From: Cerioporus squamosus
Lineage: Eukaryota; Basidiomycota; Agaricomycetes; Polyporales; Polyporaceae
DNA: 12,262 nt
NCBI GenBank assembly: GCA_022592435.1
Contig: JABYQS010000842.1
Span: 1 to 12,262, forward strand
Direction of reading: 5' to 3'
The translations under genes were made by a program, and so were the position numbers. The notes beneath the pieces are model-generated. The model was not told where the DNA came from and ran no database searches. It saw only the letters and a program-made list of their open reading frames with translations. This document shows, in pieces, positions 6,906-12,262 of the stretch (its first letter is position 1; every line of letters begins with the position of its first letter).

Positions 6906-8180
6906 AAATCTCATAGAACGCCCGCGCGCTCGGCTCCCCCTTACGCCCATAGGTTATCCCGTAGTCCAGCAACCCCTTGAGGTAGCGAAACATGCATTTT
7001 ACTGCGGTCCAGTGAGCCGGGCCAGGGTGCGAGGCAAACTGTGACAGCGTCTGGACTGCGTAGCTGATATCTGGGCGTGTCCCGAGTGCCGCGTACAACA
7101 ACGTCCCGATGGCCGCCTGATATGGGATGTCCTTCATCTCCGAAAGGTCAGCGTCCTCTGGCTCCTTGAGGAGCTTGACGTTCGGGTCCATGGGCATGCT
7201 GACCGGTGCGCAATCGGACATTCCATAGCGCTTGAGTGCTGACAAGATGTATTGTCTCTGTCTGATCGTGATGGTGGATGCCTGCTCATCCATCGCAACC
7301 TCGAAACCAAGCAGCAGACGTGGTTTGCCAAGGCTAGTGATGTCATAGTGCTGCTGGAGTTGCTTCTCGAAGTCGTCCATCAGTCCTGTCATGTCCGCGC
7401 CGCCAAGCATGTCATCTACATGGATGCCAAAGACAATCATCTCTCCACGGACCATCTTGATGTATATGCACAAGTCTGCCGATAGCCGTCGAAAACTCAG
7501 CTTCTCGACCATGGTGGTATTGAAGTGCTGATTCCACATCCAACCACCTGGCTTGAGTCCGTACACGCTTTGACGAGCCTGAGAACACATCCAGATCCGT
7601 CGTTGAAACCCGGGGGTTGCCGCATGTATATCCTCCTCCACGGGAGCGTTCAAGTACGGCCGACGACGTCATACTGAGCGCTACCATCTTGCGTTCAGCA
7701 ATAATGGCCACGCAGGACCCGGAGTGAGTCCATTCGAACGACCGATGCAAAGTCTCGAAGTAGTCCAGGCCTGGACTTGACTGAAATCTTGAGCCACGAG
7801 CCGGGCCTTGTACCTGACGATCCTCCCTTCCGAATTGCGCTTGAGCCTGTACACCCATCTGCAGCCGATCGGGTGCCTCCCTGCAGGTAAGTCCGTCGCT
7901 TCAAAAGTACCGAGTTTCTGAAGTTGAGAGTATTCAGCCTCCATTGCAGCCTGCCAGTCAGGCCACTCTGGTTGAGCTTGTGCCTCCTTGAGGTTCTGTG
8001 GCTCTGAGACACTCTCTGTGCCATGCAGGGTCAGCAAACACAAGACATGCACCTCCTCGTACGGGACCTTCTCTCTGGTCTCGTGGAGTGCCTTGTAGTT
8101 GATCCGTGCAGCCGCCTTCTGCTTCTCCCGCTTCGGTGCCTCGTCCCTGGATGGCTGTGCTCCTCCTGGTCCTGGTGCCT
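6906..8180 (-). pseudogene. Copia reverse transcriptase, several frame breaks
   Basis: RNA-dependent DNA polymerase of the copia type (RVT_2 family). Minus-strand order: WPDWQAAMEAEYSQLQ, RHPIGCRWVYRLKRNSEG, VRYKARLVAQDFSQ, then pieces of the first catalytic region in changing frames (GLDYFET, VVRMDSLRVL, AIIAERKMVALSM). Next come NAPVEEDI, SVYGLKPGGWMWNQHF, VFGIHVDDMLGGAD with the catalytic Asp pair (HVDD at 7411-7422), and YGMSDCAPVSMPMDPNVKLL. The last part is GTLLYAALGTRPDISYAV and MFRYLKGLLDYGITYG. The first catalytic Asp codon lies at a frame break near 7665-7670. Breaks include an apparent A-run shortening at 7569-7571 and one apparent extra base near 7720. The frame is open from about 7560 to 6906. 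Fold and family are certain; the enzyme is dead as sequenced. Confidence 0.92.
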
Positions 8181-8182
8181 CC

Positions 8183-9120
8183 TCAAAATCCTCCGCCCAT
8201 CCTCTGCTCGTCCCTGAGCGCTGATCTGACGGTGTTATCTGCCCGCCTTGTGCCTCTGCGCCACTGACACTCTCCGCCGCTCGTCTCTCTCTGCGTCCCT
8301 GCACCACTGTCACTCTCTGGTGCCCGTGCGCTGCTATTCTCCCCCTCGAGCGGCTGAGAGGGAAGCTCAATGTACTCATAGTCATCCTCGTCCTGTTGTA
8401 CGGTTCGTTTAGGGACTGCGAACATGATGTTGCATGACTTTCCAACACGCCAAGCAACCGGGTCGTAGTACCGCCAGGCCTTGCTGCCGTCGGCTACCTC
8501 CATAAAGAACATGGGTTTTGATTTGGGGTCAAGCTTGGTCCGATATTCCGGAGAGGTCAGAACCCAGCACCGGGAGCCCCACTCTTGTAGGTTCAAGACA
8601 TCAGGCTTCTGTCCGGTCCACACTTCGTCCGGTTCTTGTCCTTCAGTGCACGAGTGGGCAGTCAGTTCTTCAGATAGAGGATGTGCCACAGCTTCGGGCC
8701 ACAAGAACTTCAGCATCTTCATCGCGATCATGATCGTACGTACGCGCTCCATGACTGTCCGGCAAGTACATTCTGCAATTCCGTTCTGCGCAGAGGACTT
8801 TGGTGCGGTTGTGTCCAGTTCAATGCCCTTGGCCTGTAGATAGGCGGTGAACTCGTCATTGATGAACTCGCCGCCGTTGTCACAGCGGATCTTCTTGAGC
8901 TTCACACCGAACTTGTTCTCGACATACGCCTTTAGTCCTTGAAATGCCCGAAGGCCTCGTATTTGTGCTTGCCGAACGCACGTCTAGATCACCGCCCCTT
9001 TCCGTCTGTGAACGCCCACCAATACCGCTCTCCCCAAATTCCCACCGTCGACGCTGGCCCCCACGTATCCATCACTGTCATCTCCCCGATCTCCGTGAAC
9101 TCCGTCTCCGACTTCTTCGG
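8183..9120 (-). pseudogene. Copia integrase, frame-broken
   Basis: Inserts the cDNA into the chromosome by DDE chemistry. The core opens with KSETEFTEIGEMTVMDTWGP (first catalytic Asp at 9055-9072) and GERYWWAFTD, loses frame near 8989, and resumes with KAYVENKFG and KKIRCDNGGEF (second Asp, about 8864-8887). TAPKSSAQNGIAE follows (catalytic Glu, about 8770-8790). All three acidic residues are therefore encoded but lie in different frames. The C-terminal part contains WGSRCWVLTSPEYRTKLDPK and GSKAWRYYDP, then an acidic Ser/Pro/Glu-rich linker leading to the reverse transcriptase. Integrase placed before reverse transcriptase confirms copia. Confidence 0.92.
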
Positions 9121-9735
9121 TATGACGCCACCGTCTGCTTGCCCTGTACGCATGCCTCGCATTGGTCCATTGGAGGCTCCGACTCGTCGACCTCCATGCC
9201 TGTTACAAGGCCCTTCTTGTACATGGCGATGATGGCTTTCATGCCCGGGTGACCTAGGATGCAATGCCATTGATGATAAGTCGGCTTCCATCTCGGGCGA
9301 CATACCGCTGTCGCGTACGATCTCTCGGTTGTCGAGATCTCCGCGTGTCTGTCCATCTCGTAGAGGTAATTGCCGATGCGCTTCCCAATTGCGTACGCGC
9401 GTCCCTTCGCGTTCTTGAAGCAGATCCGACTGCCACCGAGCTTGACGAGGTGCCTGCTTGCCTCGACGCATTCGACTGAGATGAGGTTGTGTGGGACTCC
9501 GGGTGCATGAACGACGTCACGCAACATAACGGTCGTGTCCTTGTCCTTGCACCGGAACGTGAAATGAATTGTTCTGCGTCCAAGGATGGGCGTGGATCCA
9601 GCTCCTTGCAGTGTCTTTCCGGGCGTATCACGGTAGTCGGTGAACATGTGCCGCTCGCGCGCGCGATGCGAGTGGTGGCCGAGTCCGCAATCCATGCCTC
9701 GGCGTCCACAAGCGTGAGGGCGAACTCTTCGTCTG
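9121..9735 (-). pseudogene. Copia protease and gag-pre-integrase region, frame-broken
   Basis: The aspartic protease would cut the polyprotein. Its active site reads AWIADSATT, where copia proteases have Asp-Ser-Gly, so the Gly codon appears deleted. MFTDYRDTPGKTLQGAGSTP, MLRDVVHAPGVPHNLISV and the rest of the protease follow in the next frame, after what looks like an extra dinucleotide in a GC repeat near 9660. The gag-pre-integrase zinc-binding segment then has WHCILGHPGMKAI and CEACVQGKQTVAS (His/Cys pattern), the usual lead-in to integrase. Frame is lost again at about 9120-9130. Confidence 0.88.
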
Positions 9736-10600
9736 CTCCTCGATCAACGTGTATGCGTAGTCGGAACTGGAGTCAGATTCAGAGTCGGACTCTTTTGACA
9801 CCATCGCGCGAGAACCGCCTCCCTTCCTCTTGTGGTAGCCCTTCCTCGCGCTGTCACCACGCTTCCTGTCGCTCTGTCCTCCACTCCCCGACTTCTTTTG
9901 TCGCTCTGGCAGAAGCGCTTGATGTGGCCCATCTGCCCACATCCATAACACCCTTCATGATCGCGATCATGCTCCGGGTTTCCTCCGGAGCGTCCGCCGC
10001 TCGCGAACTTGTGCTTGGTGACTAGCGCGGCCTCTGAACTGGGCTGCATCCTGCGCGCGTGCTCACGGATCCGCCCCTGGAGCTTGTCCACATCGAGGAT
10101 CTCCTGGTTGCTGACGGCATTGGTGAATGCATCCCAGGACTTTGGAAGAGCAGTGAGTAGCGTAATGGAGAACTCATCGTCTGGTATATTCCTGCCAAGA
10201 TTGATCAGCTCCTCCGCCACTCGACCATCTGCTGCAACCATGTGTCCAACTCCTCCCCATCCGTGTATTGCGACGCTGCGATCTTGCGCTTGACATTGAG
10301 AATCTTCTCCAGACCGCGCGTCTCGAAGTTCTTAGGGTTTAGGGTTTTGCCGAGCCTTGTCCGTATCCCGCTCAGCGCGCTCCGGTCCTTCTGATCCCAC
10401 TCGTCCAGCTGGTCTTGTTCTGCCGCGGTGACCATGTGTCTGTCCGGAAACACCGGCCTCTTCTTCTTGTTGCTGACATATGGCCAGAGCTTCGTCTCCC
10501 ACAGAAGGTCTTCCATCTGGACTGACCATATGGTCCAGTCTTCGGTGGCTTTGAGTGGCTCGATCTTGGTGCGTGTAACGATCTCAGAACCAGTCGACAT
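9736..10600 (-). pseudogene. Copia gag (capsid and zinc knuckle), frame-broken
   Basis: Gag forms the virus-like particle and packages the RNA. ATG at 10600 is 84 nt inside the 5' LTR. The N-terminal part (EDWTIWSVQMEDLLWETKLW, EWDQKDRSALSGIR) and then INLGRNIPDDEFSITLLTAL, SWDAFTNAV and LQGRIREHARRM are typical of copia gag (UBN2 / Retrotran_gag families). A CCHC zinc knuckle, CYGCGQMGHIKRFC, lies at 9909-9950. A basic Lys/Arg/Gly-rich tail and an acidic Ser/Asp run follow. The frame breaks near 10225, and again directly after the knuckle at 9908-9909, where a C run looks one base short. Up to these single-base steps the protein is complete. Confidence 0.92.
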
Positions 10601-10663
10601 CTTGCAGTAGAGTAGTGGGAGTAAAGCAGTTGAGCGTTGTTCTGAGCAGGTTCCCTGGTTAGA

Positions 10664-10683
10664 GCAACACAGGGCTCATAACC
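10664..10683 (-). promoter_or_regulatory. Primer-binding site, half initiator tRNA-Met type
   Basis: Directly next to the 5' LTR, the minus strand reads GGTTATGAGCCCTG (10683-10670). This is complementary to CAGGGCTCATAACC, the anticodon stem-loop of fungal initiator tRNA-Met as known from yeast. Priming from an internally cleaved half-tRNA-iMet is established for Drosophila copia and some fungal copia-type elements. Confidence 0.85.
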
Positions 10684-10899
10684 TGTTGAAGTGGCACAAG
10701 AGAGGAGTCGAGAGCAGAAGTGGATAGACAACATAGCCGCTGAGGCTCGAGACTAAGTACATCAGAATGTGTACAAAGGACATCAGTAAAGTAAGTAAGT
10801 CTGATAAGTTATAGTCAGTAAAAGAGATACAATACGGTAAGTAAACATAAAGAGTCCATAGTGTAAGTAAATGGCCATGAGTATCACTATACTTCAACA
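10684..10899 (-). repeat. Copia 5' LTR (216 bp)
   Basis: TGTTGAAG...TTCAACA on the plus strand; same length as the other LTR. For a minus-strand element this is the promoter-bearing 5' LTR. I see no strong TATA consensus in it. Confidence 0.95.
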
Positions 10900-10904
10900 A
10901 ACTG
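10900..10904. repeat. Target site duplication of copia element, right copy
   Basis: AACTG directly after the LTR end; matches 5653-5657. Confidence 0.93.
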
Positions 10905-12262
10905 ATGCCATAACACCTTTCTGATTGCGCTCTGTTGCGCAGATTCTGTCGCAGCAGAAGACCACTCATCTACAGCGGAGCTGTATAGAGCAGGAGCCCG
11001 TCGGGGGGTGGTAGTTGGGCAAAGTCACCTGTGAGGATTACGCTCTTGCCGCCAAAGGAGTGGCCGCTTTGCGGAAATGCTTAGGAAAGGCGTGAGTTGA
11101 TGTGGAAAAGGTCGACGCAAGAGATCATGGACACCTCGTCTAGCAAAATCAGATCTACGTGTTGCAAGTGGCTGCGCAGTTTCTGAAATGAGGTGATAGT
11201 TGTCGAGGTTTTATGGGAAGGGAGAGCGCGATATCAAGGACAGAGTGATATGTAGATCCTCCAATAAGGGATGCACTGTTCCCGGTGGGTCCTAGTACTA
11301 TGAAGCGATGGGCTTCGCCGCGAGCTTTGAGGAAGTTCGTGATGGCAAGTAGAACATGTGACTTACCAGTAGCCCAATCATCCAGTGGCGAGGAAGAGTC
11401 GGAATGTTTCTTTGCATGAAAGGTCTCCTTCTTACGAAGCTTAGTCATGGAATGGGATGGATGGGCAATGGATATAGTCATTAACTCTATTCAGTTGAAG
11501 TGGTGCCATAGTATGCTTCTGTGGGACCAAAGAGGCCAGGTCTGTCCTGATCAGTGTGTAAGATCACAGATACCAACAACTTCACAATATGGTCAAAAAA
11601 TCGAGCCGCACCAACAGAATTGCGAGTGATTGCCCGCATGTGATCATTACTGTTTGGCAGAACCGGAGAGAAGTTGAAAAGGTCGATGTCTTTGCTGCAG
11701 TAATAGAGGCACAGGGGGTTCTTGAAGTCAGCAAGGGCAAACATGATGAAAAGACAGGGACACTGACCTCATAGATGAGGCTCTTGATCTCGTTGTGCTG
11801 ATACTTGCGAGCGGTATGTGAGCCATTGAGATGACCTGCAACATGGTCCACAAAGGTCGTCAGTTTGAAGCATGCCTTTCTGCATTGGTTTCAGCAGCAA
11901 CGTAGGAACCACCAGCTCCACACTCGACCAAGGAATCCAAAGCCGCTTGAGATGGAGACAGAATCTTCTCCACAATGCGGTCGAAGTTCTTCCGAGCTAG
12001 TGAGAAGATACCCACCCTGCGCACTGGACCATATCTGGTCGTGATTAAAGACAATGAATGGGAATCACCGATCCATCTGAAAGCGACAATCAGCATACAT
12101 GAGCTGCGCACAGACATGAGGGCTTTTATTAAGCTTCACCGTCATGCGCGCATTCCCAAACCTGCCCAGACCATACAGGTATAACCATGGGAACATGTGC
12201 AGAAACAACTCTGGGTTGTGCTAGATAGTTGTCGGCATGTCTTCATGTCCATATGCAAGAGC
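10900..12262 (-). pseudogene. Helitron Rep-helicase, N-terminal piece (1 of 3), runs off the window
   Basis: Minus-strand order from the right edge: HNPELFLHMFPWLYLYGLG, an in-frame TGA at 12065-12067, FPFIVFNHDQI, KNFDRIVEKILSPSQAALDS, VDHVAGHLNGSHTARKYQ, ADFKNPLCLYYCSKDIDLF, and RPGLFGPTEAYYGT with a stop at 11487. This is the Helitron-like N domain that leads to the HUH nickase motif. That motif (normally soon after EAYYGT) is absent: within about 130 nt the sequence is already in the helicase, with ATGKSHVLLAITNFLKARGE (Walker A remnant, GKS about 11359-11367) and GPTGNSASLIGGSTYHSVL. Walker B LILLDEVSM (about 11126-11153), an in-frame TAA and GGKSVILTGDFAQLPPP (11003-11029) follow. The copia element then interrupts the gene. 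Frame breaks include apparently short runs at 11875-11876 and 11749-11752. Clearly a relic. Confidence 0.85.

Larger units (their letters stand above)
5658..10899 (-). mobile_element. Ty1/copia LTR retrotransposon, full length but defective
   Basis: A 5242-bp element lying on the minus strand, with 216-bp LTRs at both ends, TG...CA termini and a perfect 5-bp target duplication AACTG. Gene order is gag - protease - integrase - reverse transcriptase - RNase H, the order that defines Ty1/copia (gypsy elements have integrase last). A primer-binding site and a purine tract abut the two LTRs. Without solo LTR B and one copy of its duplication the element would be 4687 bp, normal for the family. The two LTRs differ at 7 of 216 positions, all transitions, so insertion was not very recent. 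At least ten frame breaks interrupt the polyprotein, so it could not transpose as sequenced. It is inserted in the Helitron helicase. Confidence 0.95.

Noticed and set aside
10205..10241. Programmed gag frameshift as a regulatory device
   Set aside because: The break lies inside gag, not at a gag-pol border, and many similar breaks follow, so error or decay is simpler.
10664..10683. A partial tRNA gene, because of its match to a tRNA anticodon arm
   Set aside because: Its position exactly at the LTR edge explains it as a primer-binding site, and no other tRNA arms are present.
5658..10899. Classical repeat-induced point mutation
   Set aside because: The transitions are few and partly at CpG, without the dense pattern of classical RIP. 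CpG methylation decay fits better.
1..12262. CRISPR arrays, bacterial operons, defence systems or a viral genome
   Set aside because: No spaced repeats, ribosome-binding sites or such gene sets. The introns and element types are fungal.

Overview
The window looks like a basidiomycete (Agaricomycete) fungal chromosome. Three things point there: a class I hydrophobin gene with short GT-AG introns, an F-box/leucine-rich-repeat-like gene of a type common in mushroom-forming fungi, and fungal-type Helitron and Ty1/copia transposons. I do not see a new biological system. The notable content is a nested stack of transposons whose order can be read almost base by base.

Layout, left to right. 1-560 is upstream sequence with no supportable gene. 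647-1108 (+) is a class I hydrophobin with two introns and all eight cysteines, broken by one missing base near 750. 1109-2033 holds no gene I can support. 2034 to about 2730 (+) is an F-box/LRR-like gene with one frame break. About 2731-3645 is an abrupt AT-rich block of unknown origin. From 3646 to the right edge, on the minus strand, lies a decayed Helitron Rep-helicase gene, cut into three pieces (10900-12262, 5208-5657, 3646-4619) by later insertions.

Insertions. (1) A Ty1/copia retrotransposon (5658-10899, minus) has 216-bp LTRs, a 5-bp target duplication AACTG, a primer-binding site matching the anticodon arm of initiator tRNA-Met, and a purine tract. It carries gag, protease, integrase, reverse transcriptase and RNase H, all with frame breaks. 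(2) A 588-bp solo LTR (4620-5207, plus) sits in the helicase, flanked by ATGTT. (3) A related 550-bp solo LTR (6186-6735, minus) sits inside the copia RNase H region, flanked by CTACG (minus-strand reading). Removing the insertions and one copy of each duplication rejoins the helicase and RNase H reading frames. The order is therefore Helitron first, then copia and LTR A, with LTR B after copia.

None of the transposon genes looks functional as sequenced. Many frame breaks, including the one in the otherwise well-kept hydrophobin, fit single-base losses and several lie in homopolymers. Part of the apparent decay may therefore be consensus error. Real decay also exists: in-frame stops, CpG-type transitions and a deletion that removed the Rep HUH region. 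Family comparisons were made from memory without database searches.
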